A stretch of 32,634 nt of DNA from Deltaproteobacteria bacterium (GTDB lineage: Bacteria; Myxococcota_A; UBA9160; SMWR01): contig JAFDAW010000015.1 in NCBI GenBank assembly GCA_019313605.1, forward strand, positions 1 through 32,634, in the 5' to 3' direction. Below, in pieces: positions 17,734-27,547 of the stretch; the stretch's first letter is position 1, and each line of letters begins with the position of its first letter. The notes beneath the pieces are model-generated. The model ran no database searches, was not told the origin of the DNA, and was given only the letters and a program-made list of their open reading frames with translations. The translations under genes and the position numbers were made by a program.

Positions 17734-19209
17734 ATGGCAGAAGGGCTCGGCCTGAAGCGAGAGATCGATCAGATCGCCAGAGACAAGGGGATCAATGCCG
17801 ACGAGATCATCGGCGCGCTGGAAGAGGCGATGAAGCAGGCCGCCCGGCGTGAACACGGTCAAGAGATCGAGATCGACGCCAAGTACAACGATGAGTTGGG
17901 AGAGGTCGAACTCTTCGAGTTCCGCGAAGTCGTCGAAACCGTGACCGACGAACACATGCAGATCGATCTCGCCGCTGCTCGCGAATTCGACCCCCAGGCC
18001 GAGGTCGGTGACGAGATCGGCGTCAAGATGGATACGACCGGCTTCGGGCGGATTCTCGCGCAGACCGCGAAGCAGGTGATCATTCAGCGCATTCGGGAAG
18101 CCGAGCGCGAGAACGTCTACGAGGAATACAAGGATCGCAAGGGCGAGGTCGTCAACGGGATCGTCCGTCGGTTCGAAAAGGGCTCGATCATCGTCGACCT
18201 GGGCCGAACCGAAGCGGTGTTGCCCCTCAAGGAGCAGGTGCCGCGCGAGAACTACCGGCCCAATGACCGGCTGCGCGCCTATGTGATCGATGTCAACAAG
18301 GCGGCGAAGGGATCGCAGATCATCCTGTCCCGAACCTGCATCGAGATGCTGACGAAACTCTTCGAGCAGGAAGTCCCAGAGATGTACGAGGGGATCGTCC
18401 AGATCGAGTCCTCTGCCCGAGAGCCCGGCGGTCGCTCGAAGATCGCCGTCGTATCCCGGGACAGCGACGTCGATCCCGTCGGCGCCTGCGTGGGGATGAA
18501 GGGCAGTCGCGTTCAGTCCGTGGTCCAGGAACTTCGCGGCGAGCGGATCGACATCGTTCCGTGGAGCCCCGACCCGGCGCGTTACGTCTGTTCGGCGCTT
18601 TCGCCCGCCCAGGTTTCGAAGGTGATCATCGACGATGCGGAACGCTCGATGGATGTGATCGTTCCGGATGATCAGCTCTCGCTCGCGATTGGCCGGAAGG
18701 GCCAGAACGTGCGTCTCGCGGTTCAGCTCACCGGTTGGCGGATCGACATCAAGAGCGAATCGAAGATGCGAGAACTCGCGCAGTGGTTGTCCGAGGCGGT
18801 ATCGGTCGTCGAGGGTTGTGGCGATCCCGAGGCGGAGTTGTTGCTCCAGCAGGGGATCACCTCCCTCGAAGACCTCAGCAGCTGCGATCCGGAACTGCTG
18901 ACGTCGCTGCCGGGGATCGATGAGGCGGGCGGCGTCGCGATTCGGGAGCGCGCCGCGGAACTAGCGGTGCGCAAAATCGAAGAAGAGGTCGCGCGCGTGG
19001 AAGAAGAGCGCTTGGAGGCAATCCGGGCGGCCGAAGAGGCCGCTGCTGCTGCGGCGGCCGCAGCTGAGGAAGCCGCGGCCAACGAGGGTGCTGAAGCCGA
19101 GGGCGCGGAGACGGAGAGCGCCGACGGTGCGGAATCGGCCGACGCGGATGTTGCGTCAGAGTCTGCCGCCGCAGAGGAAGTCGACGCGACAGTGAGTTCG
19201 ACCACCTGA
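17734..19209 (+). CDS. nusA: Transcription termination/antitermination protein NusA
   Basis: S1 and KH domains: FEKGSIIVDLGRTEAVLPLKEQVPREN, DPVGACVGMKGSRVQSVVQELRGERIDIVPW, LAIGRKGQNVRLAVQLTGWRIDI. Confidence 0.97.
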   Translation: MAEGLGLKREIDQIARDKGINADEIIGALEEAMKQAARREHGQEIEIDAKYNDELGEVELFEFREVVETVTDEHMQIDLAAAREFDPQAEVGDEIGVKMDTTGFGRILAQTAKQVIIQRIREAERENVYEEYKDRKGEVVNGIVRRFEKGSIIVDLGRTEAVLPLKEQVPRENYRPNDRLRAYVIDVNKAAKGSQIILSRTCIEMLTKLFEQEVPEMYEGIVQIESSAREPGGRSKIAVVSRDSDVDPVGACVGMKGSRVQSVVQELRGERIDIVPWSPDPARYVCSALSPAQVSKVIIDDAERSMDVIVPDDQLSLAIGRKGQNVRLAVQLTGWRIDIKSESKMRELAQWLSEAVSVVEGCGDPEAELLLQQGITSLEDLSSCDPELLTSLPGIDEAGGVAIRERAAELAVRKIEEEVARVEEERLEAIRAAEEAAAAAAAAAEEAAANEGAEAEGAETESADGAESADADVASESAAAEEVDATVSSTT

Positions 19210-19269
19210 GATTAGATGAGCGGATCCGCTTCGGCCGACAGGGTCGTCGAAGGATCCGGTAAGGAACGG

Positions 19270-21705
19270 ATGGCGAAGATCAGGGCGTACAAATTGGCTG
19301 AGGAACTGGGGCTCGAGAAGTCCGAGTTCGTCGAAAAAGCCGAATCTTTCGGCGTTGCGCTCAAGAGCGCAATGGCGACGGTCAGCGAAGAGGAGGCAGA
19401 TCTCCTTCGCAAGAAGCTCGGCACCCAGAAGCCCAAGAGACTCGTCACAGAGTCTCGGGTCGAGGCGAAGGGGGGTGCGATCATCCGGCGCCGCAAGCGC
19501 GCCGAACCGGAACCGCCGCCCGAGCCGGAGCCCGAGGAGGTGGCGCCGCCCGTCGTGGAACCCGAGCCGGCGGTCGCCGAGGACGCACCTGCTGAGCCCG
19601 CTGTCGATGAGCAGCCCGCAGAGCCCGCGACCGATTTGCCGACTCCCGAGCCGATCGCGGCCGAAGCCAGTCCCGTAGCCCGCGCAGCGGCTGCCGCTAC
19701 ACCGAGCCCGGTGGCGCGGGAGAAAGAGCGCCCGCCGGCCGAGGCGCCGGACGCGAAGACCGCTAAGCAGCGAAAGCTCGTGCGCGAGGTGGTCAACCTC
19801 AAGGAGCAGGAACAACTCGCCCGTCAGGCCGTCGGACATACGCGGGTGCGGCGACAGATTCAAATCGACCCGCGGACCGCGTCTTCTCCTCGCCGCAAGC
19901 GGCGCGACGCGTTGGCGCCCAAGAAGCCTGCGAATGCGGCGCCCAAGGAATCCACCCGGGTCGTTCGCATCGAGAAGAGCGTGTCGGTGGGTGAGCTGGC
20001 GCGGGGGCTGGGCGTCAAGGCTCCCGAAGTCCAGCGGAAGCTCATGGCCCTCGGAACGATGGTCTCGATCAACCAGGAGATCGATCTCGAAACCGCAAAG
20101 GCTGTCTCCGCCGAATTCAATTACGAAGTCGAAGATGTGGGCTTCCGCGAGGAGCAGTATCTCGAGGACTCGTCGGAAGCCGCGGGCAGTACGCAGGCGC
20201 GCCCCCCGGTGGTCACGGTGATGGGCCACGTCGATCACGGCAAGACCACGCTACTCGACGCACTGCGCGAGACGAATGTCGTCGATGGGGAGGCCGGCGG
20301 GATCACCCAGCACATCGGTGCGTATCAGGTCGAAATAGGGAAAAAGAAGCTCACCTTTATCGACACGCCGGGCCACGCGGCCTTTACCGATATGCGCGCG
20401 CGCGGTGCTCAGGTCACGGATATCGTGATCATCGTGATCGCCGCTACCGAAGGGATCATGCCCCAAACCGTCGAGGCGATTGAGCACTCGAAAGCGGCGG
20501 GCGTGTCGATCGTCGTTGCTGTCAACAAGTGCGATCTGCCGGGCGCTAATCCGCAAGCGGCGCGTCAGCGTTTGATGGAGCACGGCCTCGTTCCCGAAGA
20601 ATTTGGCGGCGACACCATTTGTGTCGACGTTTCTGCAAAGCAGAAGACGGGCCTCGATAAGCTGCTGGAGATGGTGAACCTGCAGGCCGAAGTCCTCGAA
20701 CTCGAAGCGGACGCGAAGCGGCGCGCGGTGGGCATCGTGCTGGAATCGCAGCTCGACACGGGACGCGGTCCCGTCGCGACCGTTCTCGTCCAGCAGGGAA
20801 CACTGAAGGCCGGCGAGAGCTTCGTGGTTGGCACCTGTACGGGCCGGGTGCGGGCGCTCGAAGACGAACACGGAAAACGGATCAAGTCGGCCGGGCCGTC
20901 AACGCCCGTTCGAGTGATCGGTCTGTCGGGTGTGCCCGAGGCGGGTCAGCCCCTCAACGTCGTCGAGAGCGAGCGGGCCGCCAAGGAGATCATCGAGAAC
21001 CGGATCAACGACCAGCGCCGGCGCCCCGATGCTCCGAAGCCGAGCTTCACGCTCGACGAATTTTTCGAGCGGATGGAGGGGGGTGGCATCAAAGAACTCC
21101 CCGTCGTCATCAAGGGCGACGTCCACGGTTCGGTGGAGGCGTTGCGAGACGCACTGCTCAAGCTGTCTACGGATTCCGTCAAGGTCAATGTGATACTTTC
21201 CGGTGTCGGAGCGATCACGAAGGACGACGTGATGCTCTCCAAGGCGAGCAGCGCGATCATTATCGGCTTCCATGTGCGCCCCGACCCCCCCGGGCGAAAA
21301 GCCGCGGAAGAACACGGCGTCGACATTCGGGTCTACAAGGTCATCTACGAGATCATCGACGAAGTGAAGCAAGCCATGGCCGGGCTGCTTCCTCCCACTG
21401 TTACCGAGAAGTTGGGCGGGCGCGCCGAGGTCCGCGAACTCTTCACCGTGCCGAAGGTCGGGAAGATCGCCGGATCCATGGTCGCGGACGGTGCGATCCG
21501 GCGCGGTGCCACCTGTCGCCTGATTCGCGACGGTGTTCAGATCTACGAAGGGAAGATCGGTTCCCTCCGGCGCTTCAAGGATGACGCACGCGAGGTCAAC
21601 TCGGGCTTCGAATGTGGCATCGGGATCGAAGGTTACAACGACATCAAGGTCGGTGACGTGATCGAAACATTCACCCTCGAGGAGAAGCCCGCGACGCTCG
21701 AATGA
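19270..21705 (+). CDS. infB: Translation initiation factor IF-2
   Basis: [55 protein letters not shown]. The ATG at 19270 ([20 protein letters not shown], preceded by AAGGAACGG) fits the family N-terminus better than the ORF-track start at 19216. Confidence 0.96.
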   Translation: MAKIRAYKLAEELGLEKSEFVEKAESFGVALKSAMATVSEEEADLLRKKLGTQKPKRLVTESRVEAKGGAIIRRRKRAEPEPPPEPEPEEVAPPVVEPEPAVAEDAPAEPAVDEQPAEPATDLPTPEPIAAEASPVARAAAAATPSPVAREKERPPAEAPDAKTAKQRKLVREVVNLKEQEQLARQAVGHTRVRRQIQIDPRTASSPRRKRRDALAPKKPANAAPKESTRVVRIEKSVSVGELARGLGVKAPEVQRKLMALGTMVSINQEIDLETAKAVSAEFNYEVEDVGFREEQYLEDSSEAAGSTQARPPVVTVMGHVDHGKTTLLDALRETNVVDGEAGGITQHIGAYQVEIGKKKLTFIDTPGHAAFTDMRARGAQVTDIVIIVIAATEGIMPQTVEAIEHSKAAGVSIVVAVNKCDLPGANPQAARQRLMEHGLVPEEFGGDTICVDVSAKQKTGLDKLLEMVNLQAEVLELEADAKRRAVGIVLESQLDTGRGPVATVLVQQGTLKAGESFVVGTCTGRVRALEDEHGKRIKSAGPSTPVRVIGLSGVPEAGQPLNVVESERAAKEIIENRINDQRRRPDAPKPSFTLDEFFERMEGGGIKELPVVIKGDVHGSVEALRDALLKLSTDSVKVNVILSGVGAITKDDVMLSKASSAIIIGFHVRPDPPGRKAAEEHGVDIRVYKVIYEIIDEVKQAMAGLLPPTVTEKLGGRAEVRELFTVPKVGKIAGSMVADGAIRRGATCRLIRDGVQIYEGKIGSLRRFKDDAREVNSGFECGIGIEGYNDIKVGDVIETFTLEEKPATLE

Positions 21706-22043
21706 TCGTCGGGGCTGCCATCGTCGAGATCCGGATCCACGGATCGCATTCGTTGAAGCAAAGGCGGGGTGTGGTGCGCTCGATCGCTCAGCGCGCTCGC
21801 AATCGTTACAACCTCTCGATCGCGGAAGTCGGCGGCCAGGAGACCTGGCAGCGCGCTGAAATCGGAATCTGCGGTGCCGGTTCGGATCGGCAGTACGTCC
21901 GATCGCAGATCGAAAGCGCGGTCGCGTTCATCGAGGGGCTGCACCTCGCAGAGATTGTCGCGGTGGACATCGAGATGTTGGATCTCCCCTACGAGAGCGC
22001 CCCCTGGACCGACGAAGACGAATCGGTCGAGACTGAGGAATGA
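21702..22043 (+). CDS. ylxP: DUF503 family protein (YlxP-like)
   Basis: [56 protein letters not shown]; sits between infB and rbfA. Confidence 0.9.
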   Translation: MIVGAAIVEIRIHGSHSLKQRRGVVRSIAQRARNRYNLSIAEVGGQETWQRAEIGICGAGSDRQYVRSQIESAVAFIEGLHLAEIVAVDIEMLDLPYESAPWTDEDESVETEE

Positions 22044-22046
22044 ACG

Positions 22047-22403
22047 GTGTCACGTCGAACCGAGAGAATTGCGGAGCAGCTCCGCTCGGAGATCGCCCGG
22101 GTCTTGCGCGAAGACGCGACCGATCCCCGCACCCGGCTCGTCACGCTGACCCGCGTGGACGTCGCTCCGGATTTGAGCAACGCGCTGGTCTTCTGGAGCG
22201 CACTCGACATTCGAGACGCAGATTCCGTCGAGAATACGCAGGATGCGCTCGAAAGCGCCGCATCCTTCGTGCGTCGGCACCTGGCCCATTCGTTGCCTCT
22301 CCGACGCGTGCCCGCGCTGCATTTTCGCTACGACCCGTCGCTGGTTCTCGGAGATCAAACGCTTTCACTGTTGAGATCACTGGCCGATGACGAAGAAGAG
22401 TAG
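22047..22403 (+). CDS. rbfA: 30S ribosome-binding factor A
   Basis: MSRRTERIAEQLRSEIARVLREDATDPRTRLVTLTRVDVAPDLSNALVFWS...LRRVPALHFRYDPSL; GTG start. Confidence 0.94.
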   Translation: MSRRTERIAEQLRSEIARVLREDATDPRTRLVTLTRVDVAPDLSNALVFWSALDIRDADSVENTQDALESAASFVRRHLAHSLPLRRVPALHFRYDPSLVLGDQTLSLLRSLADDEEE

Positions 22404-23319
22404 ACGCGCGCTCGAAAAGCCCGGTCCCGCGGGCTTTCTGCTCGTCGATAAGCCGTCTGGCTGGACGTCGCACGACGTGGTCGATGCCGCCCGGCGCTGG
22501 CTCGGAACCCGGCGTGTCGGACACCTGGGAACACTCGATCCGCTAGCCACCGGTGCTTTGCCACTCGCGATTCGGGCGGCGACGAAGCTCGTCCCGTACA
22601 TGACGGACAACCGCAAATCCTACGTTGGTTCGATCGAACTCGGGGTCGAGACCGATACTCTGGACGCAGAGGGTCAGGTGCTTCGCAGGCATGAGGGGGC
22701 GCTTCCCGAAGAAGACGCGATCGAGCGCGCGCTGGTCAGCTTCCACGGAGAAATCGAGCAGGTGCCGCCGATGTACAGCGCGGTCAAGCAATCGGGAGTG
22801 CCGCTGCACAAACTCGCGCGTGCGGGAAAGCAAGTCGAGCGCACCCCCAAGAAGGTGCGCATCGATCGGGTCGAGTTGATTTCCTACCGGGCGCCGATCG
22901 CGGAGGTGGAGGTCGACTGTTCGCCGGGTACCTACGTGCGGACCCTGGCCGATGATCTCGGCAGGCAGCTGGGCTGTGGTGCTCATCTGCAGAATCTCCG
23001 CCGGCTCCGCAGCGGGCCGTTTGTGATCGACGCGGCGATGACTCCGGATCAGCTGGCCGACGCAGCCGAGGCTGGCAAGATCGAGCAGTACCTGATCCCC
23101 GCAGTCGATGCCCTGGGCCTCGAGGTCGTCCAGCTGGGGCCGGAGGAAAGCCGTCGGGTCAAGCACGGATGCGAGGTGGGTGCCCCCGCGCGGCTGGTCG
23201 CCGGGGCGCGTGTCGCGGCGCTAGAGCCCAGCGGAGAGCTCCTCGCGGTGATGGAGGTGCTGCCCGGTCGCCGCCTCAAGCCCCTCCGGGTTCTCCAGTC
23301 GGTTGCCCCGCCAGATTGA
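22387..23319 (+). CDS. truB: tRNA pseudouridine(55) synthase TruB
   Basis: [88 protein letters not shown]. Confidence 0.96.
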   Translation: MTKKSRRALEKPGPAGFLLVDKPSGWTSHDVVDAARRWLGTRRVGHLGTLDPLATGALPLAIRAATKLVPYMTDNRKSYVGSIELGVETDTLDAEGQVLRRHEGALPEEDAIERALVSFHGEIEQVPPMYSAVKQSGVPLHKLARAGKQVERTPKKVRIDRVELISYRAPIAEVEVDCSPGTYVRTLADDLGRQLGCGAHLQNLRRLRSGPFVIDAAMTPDQLADAAEAGKIEQYLIPAVDALGLEVVQLGPEESRRVKHGCEVGAPARLVAGARVAALEPSGELLAVMEVLPGRRLKPLRVLQSVAPPD

Positions 23320-23335
23320 CCCTGTACACTACGGC

Positions 23336-23361
23336 GCCGAAGGCTCTTGGGCCGGTTCGGC
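23336..23361 (+). promoter_or_regulatory. rpsO leader hairpin (possible S15 autoregulatory element)
   Basis: GCCGAA-GGC-tcttgg-GCC-gg-TTCGGC, a 6+3 bp bulged stem in the truB-rpsO spacer. Confidence 0.4.
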
Positions 23362-23401
23362 TCAGTGGTTCATCTATACGATTTTTCAGGAGAGCAAACG
23401 G

Positions 23402-23668
23402 TTGATTTCCAAAGCGTTAAAGGCCAGCACGGTTACGGCCCATCAGGCCCACGGCACGGACACGGGCACGCCCGAGGTTCAGGTCGCGCTCCTCACGGAG
23501 CGGATCAACGGGCTCTCCGAGCACTTCAAGACACACAAAAAGGACCACCACTCACGCCGCGGATTGCTCAAACTGGTGAGCCAGCGCCGGCGAATGCTCG
23601 ATTACCTGAGGAGAAACGGCCCCGACCGCTACCAGGAGCTGATCAAGAGCCTGGGTCTGCGCCGCTAA
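23402..23668 (+). CDS. rpsO: 30S ribosomal protein S15
   Basis: [88 protein letters not shown] start 10 nt after AGGAGAG. Confidence 0.96.
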   Translation: MISKALKASTVTAHQAHGTDTGTPEVQVALLTERINGLSEHFKTHKKDHHSRRGLLKLVSQRRRMLDYLRRNGPDRYQELIKSLGLRR

Positions 23669-23818
23669 ACTCCAGCCGCCCACCGATGCGGTACGTTCAT
23701 CGGTACCAACCCAAACTGAGCGGCGCGCTGACGTGCGCTGCGTACGGAGTGCGGAAATCCGTCATACGTGAAGCCCCACGGACTTTGCGCATCACAGATT
23801 CCGCATTCCATCGCATCT

Positions 23819-23891
23819 CACGTCTCATCCTCCTGCGCTGCTCTGCAAACCCCGGCTCAACAAACATGGATTGAGCCGAGACGGAGACGTG
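23819..23891 (+). promoter_or_regulatory. pnp 5' leader nested stem-loop
   Basis: Outer arms CACGTCTC (23819-23826) / GAGACGTG (23884-23891); inner arms CGGCTCAA (23853-23860) / TTGAGCCG (23871-23878); ends 6 nt before the pnp ATG. Confidence 0.6.
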
Positions 23892-23897
23892 TAAAAA

Positions 23898-26084
23898 ATG
23901 GCAAATTATTGGTTCAAACCTGAGACGGTCACGATGGAACTCGGTGGCCGGACCCTGACGATCGAGACGGGACGTCTCGCCAAGCAAGCTGCTGGCGCGT
24001 GCCTGGTCACCTACGGCGAAACCGTCGTGTTGGTCACCGTGGTGCACGGCAAGCCCCGCCAGGGCATTGACTTCTTTCCGCTGACGGTCGACTTCGTCGA
24101 GAAGACTTCCGCGGCGGGCAAGATTCCCGGTGGCTTCTTCAAGCGCGAGGCGCGTTTGTCGGACCGCGAGGTGTTGGTCTGTCGATTCATCGACCGGGCC
24201 ATTCGACCGCTCTTCGCCGACGGTTACAACGACGACACGATGGTCATGGCGACCGTTTTGTCGGCGGACGGTCAGAACGCGCCGGACATCGCCGCATTCA
24301 TCGGCGCGTCGGCTGCTCTGACCATTTCGGAAATTCCCTTCCTCGGGCCGATCGCCGCGGTTCGCGTCGGTCGAGTCGATGGAGAGTTCGTCACCAACCC
24401 GACGACTGAGCAGATCGTAGAGTCCGACATGGATTTCGTGGTCGGCGGTAGTCGCGATGCGCTCGTGATGGTCGAAGGCGGCGCCGACGCGGCCAATGAG
24501 GATGATGTCCTCGGGGCACTGCAGTACGCCCACCGCGAAGTGATCCGGGTGATCGAAATTCAAAACGAGCTGCAACGCGTGATCGGCAAGCCGAAGATCG
24601 AGTCGCCGGCGGCGCGGGATCGCAGTGCGCTCGAGCAGGAGATCCGGACCAAGGTGGGCTCCCGCCTCGAAGCGGCCACGCAGATCAAGGACAAGAAGGA
24701 GCGCACCGACGCGATCAAGGAAGTCGAAAGAGAGGTTCGCGACGGCTACGCGAGCGCGTTTAGAAGCGAGAAGGTCGCCTTCGATAGCCTCGAGGCGGTC
24801 GATACGCGGCGCGATGCAGAGCGCCAACTCGGAGGTGACGTCAAGGAGATCCTTCACGATCTCCGAGCCGAGGCCGTCCGCAATCGAGTTCTCGAAACCG
24901 GAGAGCGAATCGACGGGCGGGGGACTTCGGATATCCGCCAGATCGCCTGTGAGCTGCGGGTCGTGCCGCGTCCGCACGGCGTGGCGCTGTTCACGCGCGG
25001 CGAGACCCAGGCGCTCGTGACCACGACTCTCGGTGGCCGTTTCGACGCACAGACGATCGATTCGCTCACCGAGCGCTATACGAAGCCCTTCTATCTCCAC
25101 TACAACTTTCCCGGCTACTCGACCGGCGAACCGCGCCCCAATCGGGGACCGGGCCGTCGAGAGGTGGGGCACGGCAATCTCGCGGAGCGCGCCATCAAAT
25201 CCGTTTTGCCGAGTGCGGAGGATTTCCCCTACACGATTCGGATCGTGTCGGAGACCCTCGAGTCGAACGGCTCTTCGTCGATGGCCGCGATCTGTGGCGG
25301 TACGCTTTCGTTGATGGATGCCGGCGTTCCGATCAAGGCACCCGTCGCGGGAATCGCGATGGGGCTGATCACGGACGGCAGTCGGGTGGCGATCCTTTCG
25401 GACATCCTCGGAGACGAGGATCACCTCGGCGACATGGACTTCAAGGTCGCGGGTACCGCCGAGGGGATCACGGCTCTGCAAATGGACATCAAGATCGAGA
25501 GCGTCGATTGGGATGTGATGAAGCGCGCGCTCGCGCAGGCGCGCGAGGGTCGTTTGCACATTCTCGATTGCATGGAGCAAGAGACTGCGGCCGAGCTTCC
25601 CTCCTTTGTTTCTCGCGACGAGCTCTCGCGCTACGCGCCGAGAGTCAGCACGATCACGGTCAAGCCCGACCGGATTCGCGACATCATCGGGCCAGGCGGC
25701 AAGGTGATCCGCGCCATCCAGGAGACCACGGGTACGAAGGTCGACATCGACGACAACGGTGTCGTGACGATCTTCTCGCCGGATGCGGATGCGCTCGAAC
25801 AAGCGCGTTCGATGGTCGAGGAGCTGACCCAGGAGGCGGAGCTCGATCGGGTCTATCTGGGCAAGGTCAAGCGCATCACGGATTTCGGTGCCTTCGTCGA
25901 GATCTTCCCCGGAACCGATGGCCTGATTCACATCAGCCACCTCGCTGATGGTCGGGTTGATAAGGTCACCGACGTGCTGGCCGAGGGCGACGAAGTCCTC
26001 GCGAAGTGCATCGACATCGATCCCACCGGACGGATTCGCCTTTCGCGCAAGGAGGCGTTGGCGGACGCGGCGGCAGAAGAGTAG
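23898..26084 (+). CDS. pnp: Polyribonucleotide nucleotidyltransferase (PNPase)
   Basis: Duplicated RNase PH domains, ILSDILGDEDHLGDMDFKVAGT, KH (RDIIGPGGKVIRAIQETTGTKVDIDDNG), S1 (VYLGKVKRITDFGAFVEIFPGTDGLIHISHLAD). Confidence 0.98.
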   Translation: MANYWFKPETVTMELGGRTLTIETGRLAKQAAGACLVTYGETVVLVTVVHGKPRQGIDFFPLTVDFVEKTSAAGKIPGGFFKREARLSDREVLVCRFIDRAIRPLFADGYNDDTMVMATVLSADGQNAPDIAAFIGASAALTISEIPFLGPIAAVRVGRVDGEFVTNPTTEQIVESDMDFVVGGSRDALVMVEGGADAANEDDVLGALQYAHREVIRVIEIQNELQRVIGKPKIESPAARDRSALEQEIRTKVGSRLEAATQIKDKKERTDAIKEVEREVRDGYASAFRSEKVAFDSLEAVDTRRDAERQLGGDVKEILHDLRAEAVRNRVLETGERIDGRGTSDIRQIACELRVVPRPHGVALFTRGETQALVTTTLGGRFDAQTIDSLTERYTKPFYLHYNFPGYSTGEPRPNRGPGRREVGHGNLAERAIKSVLPSAEDFPYTIRIVSETLESNGSSSMAAICGGTLSLMDAGVPIKAPVAGIAMGLITDGSRVAILSDILGDEDHLGDMDFKVAGTAEGITALQMDIKIESVDWDVMKRALAQAREGRLHILDCMEQETAAELPSFVSRDELSRYAPRVSTITVKPDRIRDIIGPGGKVIRAIQETTGTKVDIDDNGVVTIFSPDADALEQARSMVEELTQEAELDRVYLGKVKRITDFGAFVEIFPGTDGLIHISHLADGRVDKVTDVLAEGDEVLAKCIDIDPTGRIRLSRKEALADAAAEE

Positions 26085-26093
26085 GAGGCGCCA

Positions 26094-26576
26094 ATGGGCG
26101 CCGGTTCTACCCCGGTTCGAATCGAGATCGCGAGGTTGCCCGCCGCCGAGGGACTCCCCTTGCCGGCGCGCGCGACCTCGGGTTCCGCGGGATACGATCT
26201 GTGTGCGGCCATCCAACAGGATCTGGTGTTGGCGCCCGGCGACCGTGCGCTGATCCCGACCGGCTACCAGATCGCGATCCCACCGGGTTACGAGGGGCAG
26301 ATCCGGCCGCGCAGCGGCCTGGCGCTCTCGCACGGCATCCTGCTGCCGAACGCCCCGGGTACCATCGACTCGGACTATCGCGGTGAATTGCGGGTAATCT
26401 TGCTGAACGCGGGCGAGAAGTCCTACTCGGTGCGTCGGGGCGATCGGATCGCGCAGCTCGTGATCGCTCCCGTTACAGTGGCCGAATTTTCCGAGTGCGA
26501 CGAGCTCGAATCGACGGATCGCGGCGAGGGTGGCTTCGGTCATAGCGGCCGCGACGCGAACGGATCCGAATCGTGA
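26094..26576 (+). CDS. dut: dUTP diphosphatase
   Basis: ATSGSAGYDLCAA, IRPRSGLALSHGI, GTIDSDYRGELRVILLN, RRGDRIAQLVIAPV, RGEGGFGHSGR (dUTPase motifs I-V). Confidence 0.95.
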   Translation: MGAGSTPVRIEIARLPAAEGLPLPARATSGSAGYDLCAAIQQDLVLAPGDRALIPTGYQIAIPPGYEGQIRPRSGLALSHGILLPNAPGTIDSDYRGELRVILLNAGEKSYSVRRGDRIAQLVIAPVTVAEFSECDELESTDRGEGGFGHSGRDANGSES

Positions 26577-27544
26577 GCGACCCGACGCAATCCGCACAGC
26601 CGGTTCGCCCCCAGCCGGCCACGGAAACCGTGCGCAAAACACGCCAGTCCAACAGCGACCTGCCCGGTCGACTCGTGACAGCGGCCATCTTGGTTCCGAT
26701 CGCCTGCTTCGTGGTGATCGAGGGCGGTCTGTGGCTGTTGGGTGCGATCACGGTGCTGGTTCTCCTCGGCCAGCGCGAGTTCTACAGATTGATCGAGGGC
26801 AAAGGCGCGCATCCGCAGTTCGGCTTTGGCCTGTCGGCTGGAGCGGCTCTCTGTCTCGTCCAGCACCTGGGGACCGACTACCAGGCGAATCTGCTGATGA
26901 CCGCCACGCTCCTGGTCGTCCTGGTTGCGCAGCTCGGCAAGGCGGCGATTACGGAGGCGCTGGCGAGCGTTTCGGGCACGTTCTTCGGTGTGTTCTATGT
27001 CGGCTGGCTGTTGAGCCACGCGATTTCGCTGCGCGACTTCTATGGGGCCACCAGCTCTCGCTACGGCGAAGCGACGGCAGCGTCGGTCGGGATTTCGCCC
27101 GATTGCGGCATCTTCTTGATGTTCTTCACGCTGTTCGTCGTGGTCTGGTGCGACGCCGGCGCGTATTTCGGTGGTCGCGCCTACGGACGGCGCAAATTGG
27201 CGCCGGCGGTCAGTCCGGGCAAGAGCATCGAGGGTGCGGTCGTCGGAGTGATCGGTGGGTTGCTGGGTGCGATCGTCTGCAAGGCTGGCTTCGATCTGCT
27301 CTGGCCCGACCTGTCTGCTTCGCTCTCCTGGTACGCGGTGGGCGTGCTAGCTTTGTTGTTGTCCGCGGCGGGGATCGTCGGGGATCTGATCGAGTCACTC
27401 CTCAAGCGCGATGCCGAAGTCAAAGACGCCGGGCATCTACTGCCGGGTACCGGTGGCGTCTTGGATCGGATCGACTCGTTCCTGCTCGCAATCCCCGTGA
27501 TGTATTACTCGATGCTCTTCTACACTTTCTTGAAGGTGAGTTAA
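26573..27544 (+). CDS. cdsA: Phosphatidate cytidylyltransferase
   Basis: Polytopic protein with WCDAGAYFGGRAYGRRKLAPAVSPGKSIEGAVVG and SAAGIVGDLIESLLKRDAEVKDAGHLLPGTGGVLDRIDSFL signatures. Confidence 0.95.
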   Translation: MSDPTQSAQPVRPQPATETVRKTRQSNSDLPGRLVTAAILVPIACFVVIEGGLWLLGAITVLVLLGQREFYRLIEGKGAHPQFGFGLSAGAALCLVQHLGTDYQANLLMTATLLVVLVAQLGKAAITEALASVSGTFFGVFYVGWLLSHAISLRDFYGATSSRYGEATAASVGISPDCGIFLMFFTLFVVVWCDAGAYFGGRAYGRRKLAPAVSPGKSIEGAVVGVIGGLLGAIVCKAGFDLLWPDLSASLSWYAVGVLALLLSAAGIVGDLIESLLKRDAEVKDAGHLLPGTGGVLDRIDSFLLAIPVMYYSMLFYTFLKVS

Positions 27545-27547
27545 GCC

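Noticed and set aside
23697-26642. 981-aa minus-strand ORF opposite pnp and dut
   Set aside because: Shadow ORF in GC-rich DNA; the plus strand encodes clear PNPase and dUTPase with all motifs, and the antisense translation shows no recognisable domain
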